Source of the DNA: Pseudomonadota bacterium
GTDB taxonomy: Bacteria > Myxococcota_A > Bradymonadia > Bradymonadales > GCA-2716585
Length of the DNA: 39,032 bases
Direction: 5' to 3'
NCBI GenBank assembly: GCA_005804885.1
Contig: SYOX01000301.1
Location: 1 to 39,032, forward strand
Of this stretch, positions 17,455 to 28,826 are shown piece by piece. Position 1 is the first letter of the stretch. Every line of letters starts with the position of its first letter. Under the pieces are notes generated by a model. The model made no database searches, was not told where the DNA came from, and saw only the letters and a program-made list of their open reading frames with translations. A program made the position numbers and the translations under genes.

Positions 17455-18888
17455 TCAGGGGTTGCCGGGGGGGCCGAGGCGCACCTCGCGCAGGGGCTTG
17501 AGGTCTTCGACGGGTTCGACGGCGGCTGAGATGGTCTGAAGGATCGTGAAGAGCGAGGTCCTGGCCGAGGGCTGGATCAAGACGGCGTTGATCTCGGGGC
17601 GATCGATGCGAAGCTGTCGGATCTCTTCCTTGAGGCGAGGGATGGGGAAGACGGTGGACTTCTCGATCTGCTTGCCTTCATCGAGGCTCTGGCCTGGGGC
17701 GGCCAGGACGAAGCCCTTGGAGTGGATCTGGACGACCATGGTCTTGGCGGCCGGATCGGGGGTCAGGGCGGGGTTCTCGGAGGGCAGGTCGTCGGGGGCG
17801 CCGGCGGCGACGGGCGCGGGCCAGCCATCGGCGATGATCTCGATGGTGACGTAGGCGTTGGGGTTGGAGGGGTTGGTGGTGGCCAGCACGAGGTGCGCGC
17901 CGCGGCTCCAGGCGGTGTAGAGGGCGGCGTGGGCGACGGGGTAGGGGACGGTGCCGTCGCCGAGGATGATGGCGCGGCGGGGGTTGGCGTCGGCCTCCAC
18001 CTCGTCCTTGTTGCGGACCTTGAAGATGGCGTCGATGGCCGTGGCCAGGGGCAGGATGAGGGGTGAGTCTTCGTTGGGGCGCACGCCCGGGTCGACCCGG
18101 TCGAGGCTGACGGTGGCGACCATCTCGCCGCCGAAGACGACCCCGTTGGGGGTCAGCAGGATCGGCTCGCCGTCGTTGGGCAGCTCCTCGGGCAGCGCGA
18201 TGGCGGGCACGGAGGTGCTGGAGTGGGACTGGGTCAGGTCGGTGAGCCGCTCGGCCAGCGGCGGGCGGGCCGGCGGCTCGTCGGCGGCGCCGCCCGCGTC
18301 GGGGCCATCGCCCTCGGCGACGGGGCCCTTCGCATCCTCCGGGGTCAGGATGAAGTAGAGCCCGAAGGCTACCCCGCCGATGAGGAGCAAGGCCCCGGCG
18401 ACGATGGCGCAGCCGACCGCGAGGCCGATGGCGCCCTTGCTGCTCTTGGTCGGGGGGGGCAAGGGCGGAGGGGCCTTCAAGGTCGAGGGGGGCCGCAAGG
18501 GCTGGGCGTTGAGCTGCGTGGCGTCGGGCGAAGGGTCGCCGAAGGTGTTGAAGGCGTCGTCGACGGCGTTGACGCTGCGGCGGGTGGACTCCTGATCGAA
18601 GAAGCTGTCGCCACCGATGACGACCTGGCCCGGCGGCGAGCGCAGATCGAGCGTGCCCTTGGAGGGCCGCGCCAGGACGTCCTGCTTGACGGTGGCCGTC
18701 AGGTGGTCCTCGCCCATGTGATCGGCGGCCTCGCTGCCGGAGGCCAGATCGACGCCGAAGGCCACCTCCATCGTGTTCAGAGGGTTCTGGCAGACCTCGC
18801 ACTTGAAGGCGGTGGGGCCGCCGGCTGCGGCGACCTTGTCTTCTTCAAGGACGGTGCTCCAGTGGCACTCTGAGCACAGGAGGATCAT
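17455..18888 (-). CDS. Zinc-ribbon, single-TM protein with ExbD/TolR-like C-terminal region
   Basis: 477 residues. The N-terminus has two CxxC knuckles (C5/C8 and C30/C33), a zinc ribbon. An acidic and Pro-rich cytoplasmic linker leads to one TM helix (about 151-178) and a large extracytoplasmic part. The last 130 residues (VVQIHSKGFVLAAPG... LRIDRPEINAVLIQP... LFTILQTISAAVE) and an earlier block (ANPRRAIILGDGTVPY...HAALYTAWSRGAHLVLATT) resemble the small periplasmic domain of ExbD/TolR. The match is by eye and tentative. Its start is 6 nt from the stop of the Cys-rich lipoprotein gene, so the two are co-transcribed. It converges on the double ATPase with an 18-bp gap. Confidence 0.75.
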   Translation of the reverse strand: MILLCSECHWSTVLEEDKVAAAGGPTAFKCEVCQNPLNTMEVAFGVDLASGSEAADHMGEDHLTATVKQDVLARPSKGTLDLRSPPGQVVIGGDSFFDQESTRRSVNAVDDAFNTFGDPSPDATQLNAQPLRPPSTLKAPPPLPPPTKSSKGAIGLAVGCAIVAGALLLIGGVAFGLYFILTPEDAKGPVAEGDGPDAGGAADEPPARPPLAERLTDLTQSHSSTSVPAIALPEELPNDGEPILLTPNGVVFGGEMVATVSLDRVDPGVRPNEDSPLILPLATAIDAIFKVRNKDEVEADANPRRAIILGDGTVPYPVAHAALYTAWSRGAHLVLATTNPSNPNAYVTIEIIADGWPAPVAAGAPDDLPSENPALTPDPAAKTMVVQIHSKGFVLAAPGQSLDEGKQIEKSTVFPIPRLKEEIRQLRIDRPEINAVLIQPSARTSLFTILQTISAAVEPVEDLKPLREVRLGPPGNP

Positions 18889-18894
18889 GCCGAC

Positions 18895-21540
18895 TCACTG
18901 AATCACCGCGCGGCTGAAGCCCGCGCTGATGGAAGAGACACGGCGCAGTCCGACGCCGTTGGCGCTGGAGATGCCGTCGAGGGTCTGGTCGTCGGTGGTG
19001 TCGAAGGCGTCAACCCGGATCACGCTGCCGAGGGTCCAGTCCTGGAAGCCGTCGGGAGGGGTGGGGAGTTCGAAGCCGTCGAGGTCGCCGTTGAGCCAGA
19101 CCTCCCAGGAGCCCTGGGGTCCGATGAAGGTTACTCTGAACAGATCGGCGCCGGCAACACTCTGGCGAGAAAACTGGCGGGCCAGGGCGTCCCAACTGGC
19201 CTCGGGCAAGGTCAAGAAGGCCTGGGTCATGTCCAGATCGGCCGGGATGCTGGAGCCCTGCCAGACGATGGTGGAGTAGTCGTCGGGCAGATCGATGCCG
19301 CTCGTCAGGTCCGCGTTCAGGTCGCTCGGGTCGAAGGTCAGCGCCACGACCGCGTACTTGCCCACGCTCAGGCCCGAGTGGGCCGGGGCCATGCGCAGCG
19401 TGACCGGGTCCGGGCGGCCGTCGCCCGACTCGTCCTGGGTGGCGTTGAGGCCCATGGGGACAAAGCCGATCCCCTCGGTGATGATGCCGCCGACCGTAAT
19501 CACGAAGGTGTCCTGGGGGTCGCCGCCGAAGTTGGGCAGCGCCGGCAGGCTCAGGCCCGTGCGCAGCCGCTGCTCGACGCGCGGGGTCAGGCCCACCTCG
19601 GGGAAGGCCTCGAAGTTGGGGATCAGCTCGCCCCGGTCGCCGTCGCCGTCGATGTCGTCCGAGTCAGGGACGCGCGCGAGGCCCTCGACCTCCAGGGGCC
19701 GCAGCGTGTGGTCGAAGTTCTCGAAGAAGGGCAGCAGCGCGCGGACGATGCCGCCGGCGCCGCCGCCGCCCATGACCAGCCCGATGACCTCGCCCGCCTC
19801 GATCTTGCCGCCCAGCGCCCAGGCGACCTTGAGCCCAGCGGGGGCGCTGGCCGCGTAGAAGTCCTTGATCGTCAAGGGGAATCCGAAGACCACGCCGTCG
19901 AGCACGAGGCCCCCGGGCAGCGGCAGCTCCGCGTCAAAGAGCCCCGGCACCGCGACGCGGGTGTTGAAGGAGTCGCCCAGCAGCGTCTCCAGATCGAAGT
20001 TGGCCAGCTCGCCGTCGAGGCTCGCGCCGGCCAGCCCGACGTTGATGTCCCCATTCGAGTGCACCTGCCCGAAGTCCATCTCGCCGGTGAAGCCGCCGAT
20101 GACCGAGCCGCCCGAGAGCGGCTCCAGCGGCACGAGGATGTCTCGCCCGCTGACGCCGACCAGGGTCGTGAAGTTGTGCAGCGACTCGAAGATCGTCACG
20201 CGAGAGGCCCCCATGGCCGGCGCGAAGGACGCCACGCCGTTGGCGTTCGTGGTCTGGCGCTGGCCGTCGCGGTCCACGACCGCGCCCTCGATGGGCAGGC
20301 CGCTCTGGGCGTCGACGACGATGACCCGATCCTCGTTGGGGTTGGCCGGCCCGGCGTTGGTCAAGACCACCGGAGCGCTGGTCACCGGCGGGCTTGAGCC
20401 CGCCACCGTGGCCGTGATCTGCGCCTGGCCCGCCTGCGCGCCGCCCACCGCCAGCCCGGTCTCCTGGCCGATGTCGGCCACCTGCGCCGCGCTCGTGGCC
20501 CAGGCGAAGGTCTGGCCGGCCAGGATGTCCCCGTTCATGTCCAGCGCCACGGCCTGGAACTGGACCCGGCCGCCCTGCGCGATGGCCTGGGGCGGGTTCA
20601 AGATGATGACCCGGACGGCCAGATCGCCCTCGGGGGGCGCCTGACACTGGCCCTCCTCGCAGATCTGATCGCCCTGGCAGTCCTCGGCCCCGCGGCAGAC
20701 GAAGGGCACGCAGCGGCCCGCCACGCAGTCCTCGCCCTGGCCGCAGTCGCCCCGGCCCTGGCACAGCTCGATCTCGTGGCAGAACCCGTCGAGGCACTGC
20801 TGGCCCTCCGGGCACTGGGGGTCGCCGACGCAGCGCGTGCGCGCCTCGCAGACGCCCTCGCGGCAAAGCTCGTTGGCGCCGCAGTCGGTGTCCAGCGCGC
20901 AGGGCGTGAAGGTCTCGCAGCGGCCGTTGGAGCAGCGCTCCCCGTCCGGGCAGGCGTCCTGCCCCACGCCCTGACACTCCGCGGGCTGGCAGACGCCGTC
21001 GCAGACCTCGCCGCGATCGCAGTCCCGATCGGCCATGCAGCGCTCGCGGCAGACCCCGTCGGCGCACGCCTGGGTCAACGGATCGGGGCACTCCCCGTCG
21101 ATGACGCAGCCCGGCACGCACAGCCCGGCCTCGCACGAGCCGCCGTTGAAGGTGCAGTCCGCGTCGCCCTGGCAGTCGATCGCCGCGCGGCACGTGCCGC
21201 CGTAGCAGAAGCGATCCGAGGAGCCGCAGTCGGGATCGCCGTCGCAGGGGCGCTCGGCGCAGGTGCTGCTGTCGCAGACCTGCTCCGGCGAGCACTCCAG
21301 ATCGCCGCCGCAGCCCTCGTCGTTGTTCGGGGGGTTGTTGAAGGGGTCGTTGTTGACCGGGGCGTCCTCGACGCACTGGCCCTCGACGCACACCCTGGCG
21401 CCGCGGCAGTCCGCGTCCACCTGACATCCGGCGGCGGCGCCCCCGTCGTCGCCGCAGGAGGCCAGGCCCCCCAGCGAGAGCAGCCCGAGGAGCAAGGGGA
21501 AGCCGGGTGGGAGGCGCCGCAGCGCGCTGATGATGGACAT
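18895..21540 (-). CDS. Large Cys-rich-repeat surface lipoprotein with Ig-like domains
   Basis: 881 residues from ATG 21540, preceded by AGGAAGAG; the 40 codons upstream in frame are non-coding in character. The signal ends in lipobox ASC (LGGLASCGDD). Residues about 35-315 hold eleven four-Cys repeats of the type C-x(4-6)-C-x(4-8)-C-x(2-5)-C, common in Myxococcota surface proteins. A BIG2-like Ig domain (about 325-410) follows, then a carboxypeptidase-regulatory-like beta-sandwich (VIVVDAQSGLPIEGAVV). The roughly 400-residue C-terminal part is unrecognised and contains an Asp-rich DSDDIDGDGDRGE stretch, a possible Ca2+ site. The function is unknown; surface display is inferred. It heads an operon with the zinc-ribbon protein and is divergent from the MJ0042 protein gene. 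Confidence 0.88.
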   Translation of the reverse strand: MSIISALRRLPPGFPLLLGLLSLGGLASCGDDGGAAAGCQVDADCRGARVCVEGQCVEDAPVNNDPFNNPPNNDEGCGGDLECSPEQVCDSSTCAERPCDGDPDCGSSDRFCYGGTCRAAIDCQGDADCTFNGGSCEAGLCVPGCVIDGECPDPLTQACADGVCRERCMADRDCDRGEVCDGVCQPAECQGVGQDACPDGERCSNGRCETFTPCALDTDCGANELCREGVCEARTRCVGDPQCPEGQQCLDGFCHEIELCQGRGDCGQGEDCVAGRCVPFVCRGAEDCQGDQICEEGQCQAPPEGDLAVRVIILNPPQAIAQGGRVQFQAVALDMNGDILAGQTFAWATSAAQVADIGQETGLAVGGAQAGQAQITATVAGSSPPVTSAPVVLTNAGPANPNEDRVIVVDAQSGLPIEGAVVDRDGQRQTTNANGVASFAPAMGASRVTIFESLHNFTTLVGVSGRDILVPLEPLSGGSVIGGFTGEMDFGQVHSNGDINVGLAGASLDGELANFDLETLLGDSFNTRVAVPGLFDAELPLPGGLVLDGVVFGFPLTIKDFYAASAPAGLKVAWALGGKIEAGEVIGLVMGGGGAGGIVRALLPFFENFDHTLRPLEVEGLARVPDSDDIDGDGDRGELIPNFEAFPEVGLTPRVEQRLRTGLSLPALPNFGGDPQDTFVITVGGIITEGIGFVPMGLNATQDESGDGRPDPVTLRMAPAHSGLSVGKYAVVALTFDPSDLNADLTSGIDLPDDYSTIVWQGSSIPADLDMTQAFLTLPEASWDALARQFSRQSVAGADLFRVTFIGPQGSWEVWLNGDLDGFELPTPPDGFQDWTLGSVIRVDAFDTTDDQTLDGISSANGVGLRRVSSISAGFSRAVIQ

Positions 21541-21684
21541 GTCTCTTCCTGCTTGTGTGGGTCTGACGCCGGATACGGGGCCTGGGCGAGGCGCCGACCG
21601 GGCCACCAGGGCCCTTGGTTGATGGCCGCACTTTCTATCAAAAAGCCAGGGGCGATACAAAGGTGCCCAGAGCGGCCAGCCGCA

Positions 21685-21697
21685 GACAATTTGTCAA
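21685..21697 (-). promoter_or_regulatory. GACAA-T-TTGTC palindrome overlapping a TTGACA box in a divergent intergenic region
   Basis: In the 264-bp region between the divergent lipoprotein and zinc-ribbon genes, an 11-bp palindrome (21685-21695) overlaps a minus-strand TTGACA (21697-21692). This would fit an operator over a -35 box for the lipoprotein operon. No convincing -10 follows, so the call is tentative. Confidence 0.25.
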
Positions 21698-21804
21698 AAC
21701 AGTTGCAGCGGCGGAAGCCTCATTTCATAGTTGGGTCGCGCCCAATCGTCACGCCGGCCCGGCGAACGGCTTGATCTGGGTGCACCCCTCGTGGAGGTCC
21801 GTGG

Positions 21805-23550
21805 ATGATCATCGAATGTCCGGAGTGCAGCGCGCGCTTCCGGGTCGCTGATGAGAAGATAAAGTCCGGTGGGATCAAGGTCCGCTGCTCCAAGTGCAAG
21901 GCGGTCTTCTCCATCTCGCCAGAGTCGGAGCGCCGCTTCTCCAGGTCCGATGAGGAGCGGCAGCCCGGCCCGGGGTCCGATCCCTTCTCGATGGATGACC
22001 CCTTCGAGCAGACCTCAGCGCCCTTCGGCAAGGCGAGCCTGGGCCGGGAGGTGTCGGTCGACGAGGCCGATCCCCCAGCCGAGAGCTTCACGGACAACCC
22101 CTTTGAGCGCGAGGATCCCTTCGCCGTCACCGCCTTCGGACAGACCGCCGCCGACCCCGACTCCTTTGATCTCGACCAGCACGACGCGCCGACATCCTCC
22201 CCCCGCCGCAAGGAGCCCGCGCCCAGAGGGCTGGATCCCTTCGAGCGCGAGGATCCCTTCGCCGTCACCTCCTTCGAGTTCGGCAAGAAGGCGCCCTCCA
22301 GCGACGGCGGCAGCGGCTTTGACTTCTCCATCGACGACGACCCCAGCATCACGGCGGGCCCCATCCCGGGGCTGGAGACGAACGCGTCGCCCTATGGTGG
22401 CGCCGATTATGGCAATGTCAGACTCAGCGGCCCCTCCTTCCCAAAGGTCGTTGGTCGCTCGGAGATGCTCGGCGAGGAGAGCCTCGACGGCGACATCAGC
22501 ACGCTGGGCAACCCCGAGCGCGCGCAGATGATGCTCGACGCCACGGCGCCCGACGACCAGGACAGCTACGGCGCGGGCTACGGGGAGATCGACTTTGGCG
22601 GCCAGGACCCGCTCGCCGACCTCCCCGCGAAGGAGCGGCGCCCGAAGATGCCCAACTGGGGGAAGGGCAACGGGAGACCCGCGCTCCCGAAGGAGGCCCC
22701 TCGAAGGGAGCCCTCGCCCTCCAGGCCCGAGCCGATGGAAGGGAGCGCGCCGACGAAGCTCACCACCCCGGTGGTCGCGCCCGTCGTGAAGGCGGCGGTC
22801 ATCCCCCCGGCGCGCTCGGTGGCGGAGTCCTCCGATGGCGGGGTGAGGATCCTCCAGGGCTTCGCCAACTTCGTGCTGATCTTGATGATCATCGCGGCCA
22901 GCTTTCTGGGCTTCGTGGCGATGATGAACGACTGGCTGCTGGACTTCAGGGCCATGGACGACATTACGGCGCAGGCCTTCGGCAAGGGGGCCTACACCCC
23001 GCGCCACCTCGCCGACGCCGAGTCCAACAAGGCCGCCCTGGCGCCGCCGGCCCCCCCGTCGGTCGACGTCGAGGAGCTCAAGAACCTCTACTTCCCCAAC
23101 AGCGAGGGGGTGGATCTCTTCATCGTCGAGGGTCAGATCGTCAACCGCACCGAGGGGCCCGTGCGGAAGATCAAGCTCACCGGGGAGGTCTTCGACGAGG
23201 CCGGCGCGAGGGTCGGCCAGCAGGAGGCCCCCGCCGGGCGACCCCTGAGCGAGGAGGAGCTGCTGGACGTCGTCGACGCCGAGGCCCTCAAGAAGGCCAA
23301 CGCGCGCATCGAGGCCGAGTCCGAGGCGCTGGAGGTCAAGCCCGGCCAGGGGATGCGCTTCTCGCTCGTCTTCCTGGACCTGCCCGGCACGACCAGCGAC
23401 AAGCGGACCTTCAAGGTCAAGGTCTCCGCCTTCGAAGCCGCCGCCGGGGCGCCAGCGCCAGACCCGGAGGAGGAGGTCAAGGAGGCGCCCAGGCCGCCGC
23501 CAGAGAAGGGGGCGGGCAAGGGGCGAAGGCAGAAGACCGACGGGCGTTGA
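21805..23550 (+). CDS. MJ0042-type zinc-ribbon membrane protein with DUF3426-like C-terminal domain
   Basis: 581 residues. It opens with the MJ0042/zinc_ribbon_5 signature (ECPECSARFRV...KVRCSKCKAVF; C5, C8, C28, C31). A long disordered Ser/Pro/Asp linker contains repeats of PFEREDPFAVT. One TM helix (about 355-375) precedes an extracytoplasmic domain. The C-terminal domain (about 430-560; LFIVEGQIVNRTEGPVRKIKLTG... VKPGQGMRFSLVFLDLP) has the FxLxRVxVxNxS-type pattern of DUF3426/DUF3426-like proteins. Such proteins are frequent in Myxococcota, but their role is unknown. ATG 21805 directly precedes the zinc ribbon, with GGAGG about 9 nt upstream. It stands alone, followed by moaA 145 bp downstream. 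Confidence 0.88.
   Translation: MIIECPECSARFRVADEKIKSGGIKVRCSKCKAVFSISPESERRFSRSDEERQPGPGSDPFSMDDPFEQTSAPFGKASLGREVSVDEADPPAESFTDNPFEREDPFAVTAFGQTAADPDSFDLDQHDAPTSSPRRKEPAPRGLDPFEREDPFAVTSFEFGKKAPSSDGGSGFDFSIDDDPSITAGPIPGLETNASPYGGADYGNVRLSGPSFPKVVGRSEMLGEESLDGDISTLGNPERAQMMLDATAPDDQDSYGAGYGEIDFGGQDPLADLPAKERRPKMPNWGKGNGRPALPKEAPRREPSPSRPEPMEGSAPTKLTTPVVAPVVKAAVIPPARSVAESSDGGVRILQGFANFVLILMIIAASFLGFVAMMNDWLLDFRAMDDITAQAFGKGAYTPRHLADAESNKAALAPPAPPSVDVEELKNLYFPNSEGVDLFIVEGQIVNRTEGPVRKIKLTGEVFDEAGARVGQQEAPAGRPLSEEELLDVVDAEALKKANARIEAESEALEVKPGQGMRFSLVFLDLPGTTSDKRTFKVKVSAFEAAAGAPAPDPEEEVKEAPRPPPEKGAGKGRRQKTDGR
22105..22269 (+). repeat. Direct repeat of an identical 27-bp block, period 138 bp
   Basis: Positions 22105-22131 and 22243-22269 are identical and encode EREDPFAVT in the linker of the zinc-ribbon protein. 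A weaker copy (MDDPFEQTSAPF) lies upstream. Nucleotide identity despite codon freedom points to recent duplication or conversion. Confidence 0.8.
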
Positions 23551-23695
23551 GGCCGGATCGGGGCAAAGCGGACCTATGAACTCCGGTTTGGTTGTTCTGG
23601 AAGAGGGCGGTGGTGTATGCTAGACACCCCGTGGCTCGCTCGGCGTTTGATCCGACGCGACCCGGTGAGAAGATCGAGCCCCGGAAGCCCCAGGC

Positions 23696-24727
23696 ATGGA
23701 GACAGCGCAAAGGAGGATGGAGCCCCTCGTCGACCGATTCAACAGGCCGGTGACCTACCTGCGCCTCTCGGTGACGGATCGCTGCAACTTCCGGTGTGTG
23801 TACTGCATGCCGGCCGAGGGCCTCGATTTTGGGCCCAACAGCACGCTGTTGACCTTTGAGGAGATCGAGCGCCTGGTGCGGCTGATGGCCGCTGGCGGCG
23901 TGCGCCGCGTGCGCTTGACGGGCGGGGAGCCGCTGGTGCGCCGCGATCTCCCGGCGCTGGTCGCGCGCCTGTCGGCCATCGAGGGCGTCGATCAGGTCGT
24001 GATGACGACCAACGGGCACCAGCTGGGGCGCTGCGCCGAGGCGCTGCGCGAGGCGGGCTTGACGGGCCTGACGGTGAGCCTGGACTCGCTCGACGAGGCG
24101 CGCTTCGCGCAAATTACGCGCGGCGGGGAGCTGTCGGCGGTGCTGGCCGGGATCGAGGCGGCCAGCCGGGCGGGCTTCGAGGGGATCAAGATCAACGCGG
24201 TGATCATCCGGGGCTTCAACGACGACGAACTGGACGACATGGTGGCCTGGGCGGTCGAGCGCGGGCACATCCTGCGCATGATCGAGTTCATGCCCATCGG
24301 CGCCGACACGATCTGGGGGCAGGGCGGCTGCGTGCCGGTGGCCGAGATGGAGGCCTCGCTGGGCCTGCGGTGGTCCCTGGAGCCGCTCGGCGAGGTTGCC
24401 AGCGCCGGCCCTGCGCGCTATTTTCGCGTGGCCGGGCGAGGCGGCCAGCTTCGGCGCGGTGAGGGGAAGGTTGGCTTCATCTCGGCGGTGACGCGCTGTT
24501 TTTGCGACGGCTGCAACAGAGTCCGGGTGACGGCGCAGGGGGGCTTGAGGGCTTGCCTGGCCGACGACAGAGAGGTGGACCTCAGGGCGCTGATGCGCGG
24601 CGGCGAGGGCGACGAGGCGCTGGAGGAGGCCATCCGTGGCTCGCTCTGGGGCAAGCTGGCCTCGCACAGCTTCAACATCGACGGCGGCGCGGTGACCCGG
24701 AAGCAGATGGTCTCCATCGGGGGTTGA
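23696..24727 (+). CDS. moaA: GTP 3',8-cyclase (molybdenum cofactor biosynthesis)
   Basis: 343 residues. A radical-SAM enzyme that converts GTP to 3',8-cyclo-7,8-dihydro-GTP, the first step of molybdopterin synthesis. The N-terminal 4Fe-4S site is C30-x3-C34-x2-C37, followed by the SAM-binding GGEPL motif. The C-terminal second cluster site is C270-x2-C273-x13-C287, and the protein ends in the conserved Gly-Gly needed for catalysis. The first ATG is taken as start: an AAGGAGG abuts the second ATG (23717) too closely to serve it, and it is internal to the frame. No other moa/moe/mog gene is in the window. The 145 bp upstream hold an extended-looking TATGCT within a GGTGT/ACACC inverted repeat (23612-23628). 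Confidence 0.96.
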   Translation: METAQRRMEPLVDRFNRPVTYLRLSVTDRCNFRCVYCMPAEGLDFGPNSTLLTFEEIERLVRLMAAGGVRRVRLTGGEPLVRRDLPALVARLSAIEGVDQVVMTTNGHQLGRCAEALREAGLTGLTVSLDSLDEARFAQITRGGELSAVLAGIEAASRAGFEGIKINAVIIRGFNDDELDDMVAWAVERGHILRMIEFMPIGADTIWGQGGCVPVAEMEASLGLRWSLEPLGEVASAGPARYFRVAGRGGQLRRGEGKVGFISAVTRCFCDGCNRVRVTAQGGLRACLADDREVDLRALMRGGEGDEALEEAIRGSLWGKLASHSFNIDGGAVTRKQMVSIGG

Positions 24728-24756
24728 AGGCGGCGCGGGGGGCGGTCGATCCAGAT

Positions 24757-24772
24757 GGGAACGGCCCTTGCA
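24757..24772 (+). promoter_or_regulatory. Sigma54-type -24/-12 promoter for the ccm operon
   Basis: GGGAACGGCCCTTGCA has GG (24758-24759) and GC (24770-24771) at the exact 12-bp spacing required, and a perfect TTGCA -12 element. It matches TGGCACG-N4-TTGCW except at two -24 positions. It would start transcription near 24783, about 85 nt before ccmE. Confidence 0.55.
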
Positions 24773-24867
24773 CTGCACGCGACCTGGCCCGGCGCCTGGA
24801 GCGCGGGCAAAGTGGTGAGGATGGCGGCGCCGCGTGGGCGGCGAGCACGGAACGCAAAGAGGGCGAA

Positions 24868-25443
24868 ATGAGCGACCAGGACAACAAGGCGGGTGAGGAT
24901 CAAGGGGGACAGATGTCCCCACTGGAGCAGCTCACCGGGGTCTCGCTGCCTCACATGGCGGAGGATCCGCCGGCGCCTGGCAGGCGCGGGTCCTCCGCGG
25001 GCGGGCCGAGGCACGGCTCGGGCGTCTCGCTCTGGTTCGTCGGCGGCCTTGTGCTGGCGGCCGTCGCGGTGGCCTACATCATCCTCGACGGCGCCGACGA
25101 CGCGGTCTTCGCCTACACGGTCGATCAGGCCGTCGAGCAGCAGGAGCAGCTCGTCGGCAAGCAGTTCCGCGTGCGGGGCAAGGTCGAGGAGGGCTCGGTG
25201 ATCCACGTCCCGGGGACGCTCGACACCACCTTCAAGATCAAGCACGGCACGGACTTGATGACGATCACCTACAACAAGCCGCTGCCCGACACCTTCAAGG
25301 CCGGCATCGAGGTCATCGCCGAGGGCAAGATGGGGCAGCAGGGCACGCTGGTGGCCGACAACGTGATCGCCAAGTGCCCGTCGAAGTACGAGGAGGGGGC
25401 CCCGGGCTCCGAGGAACACCCCGCCGGCGCCGGCGGCTACTGA
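24868..25443 (+). CDS. ccmE: Cytochrome c maturation heme chaperone CcmE, CxxxY variant
   Basis: 191 residues: a cytoplasmic N-terminus (about 50 aa, longer than usual), one TM helix (about 53-75), and the periplasmic OB-fold (FRVRGKVEEGSV... MTITYNKPLPDTF... VIAEGKM...LVADNVIAKCPSKYEE). The family's heme-binding HxxxY is C170-PSK-Y174, the Cys form known from archaeal and some deltaproteobacterial type I* Ccm systems. CcmE covalently holds heme on the way from CcmABCD to CcmF. Start ATG 24868 follows AGAGGG; the open frame continues upstream through non-coding sequence. It is the first gene of the ccm operon, 140 bp after moaA and downstream of the -24/-12 promoter. Confidence 0.93.
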   Translation: MSDQDNKAGEDQGGQMSPLEQLTGVSLPHMAEDPPAPGRRGSSAGGPRHGSGVSLWFVGGLVLAAVAVAYIILDGADDAVFAYTVDQAVEQQEQLVGKQFRVRGKVEEGSVIHVPGTLDTTFKIKHGTDLMTITYNKPLPDTFKAGIEVIAEGKMGQQGTLVADNVIAKCPSKYEEGAPGSEEHPAGAGGY

Positions 25444-25509
25444 CGGCCCTTTGCCCCCTTCGAAACCTGAGCGCGCGGCCCCTGGCGTGCGCCGCGTCTG
25501 GAGCTGATC

Positions 25510-28083
<2,574 letters not shown>

Positions 28084-28143
28084 CGCTCTTTCAGGGGAGC
28101 CCCCCCGCGCCACGCCGGGCTGCCCCCCCACCAGGTTTTTCAC

Positions 28144-28824
28144 ATGGCCACAGTGCTCATACTCTTGCTCGTCGGCCTCGCCCTCTTCCTCGCGGGCGCC
28201 TGCTGGAAGCTCGCCGAAGGCTGGCGCTACGCCAGCGGCCAGGATCTGCTGACCGACCTCGAAGGCGAGGTCCAGGAGCTCCAGGAGCTGGCCGTCACCA
28301 AGGCCCGGATGTTGAGGGATATCAAGGACCTGGAGTTCGACTTCCAGACCGGCCACGTCAGCCCGGAGGACTACAACGACATGCGCCGCAAGCTCGAAGC
28401 GCGCGCCATCGTCGTCCTCAAGCGCCTCGACGAGCTGCGCGGCGAGGTCGACTACGACGCCATCATCGATCGAGAGTACGACCTGCGCTTCGATGAGCGG
28501 CCCGAAAGAGCCGCGACACCCAGGCCCGCAAGCGCCAAGGCTGCCGCCGAGCCGCGCAAGAAGACCAGCTTGGCGAAGGGCTCGGGCGACAGCGCCTCGT
28601 CGTCGGGCGCCCGCCCCAGGTCGGGCGCCAAGGGCGCGCGGCCCAAGGCCGCCGCCCAGGGCGCGCCAGCCGCGTCCAGGCCCTCGGCGCCGGCCTGCGG
28701 CGCCTGCGGGTCGCCCCTCAAGATCGATTCCAGATTCTGCAGCGTCTGCGGCGCCCGCGTCGAAGCCGCCGCAGCGAGCCCCATCGTCTCGGCCAGCGCC
28801 GCGACCTCAGTCGGAGAGGCCTGA
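28144..28824 (+). CDS. CcmI-like membrane protein with C-terminal zinc ribbon
   Basis: 226 residues: an N-terminal TM helix (about 3-20), then a helical hairpin LRDIKDLEFDFQTGHVSPEDYNDMR with following coiled coil (about 45-110). This resembles the N-terminal region of CcmI/CycH-type cytochrome c biogenesis proteins. A Lys/Ala/Ser-rich linker leads to a C-terminal zinc ribbon (ACGACGSPL...RFCSVCGARV). In system I, CcmI delivers apocytochrome to CcmF/H. Here the TPR part is missing, so the role is inferred from the hairpin and the operon position. It lies 60 bp after ccmF-ccmH and 2 bp before the next gene. Confidence 0.8.
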   Translation: MATVLILLLVGLALFLAGACWKLAEGWRYASGQDLLTDLEGEVQELQELAVTKARMLRDIKDLEFDFQTGHVSPEDYNDMRRKLEARAIVVLKRLDELRGEVDYDAIIDREYDLRFDERPERAATPRPASAKAAAEPRKKTSLAKGSGDSASSSGARPRSGAKGARPKAAAQGAPAASRPSAPACGACGSPLKIDSRFCSVCGARVEAAAASPIVSASAATSVGEA

Positions 28825-28826
28825 CC

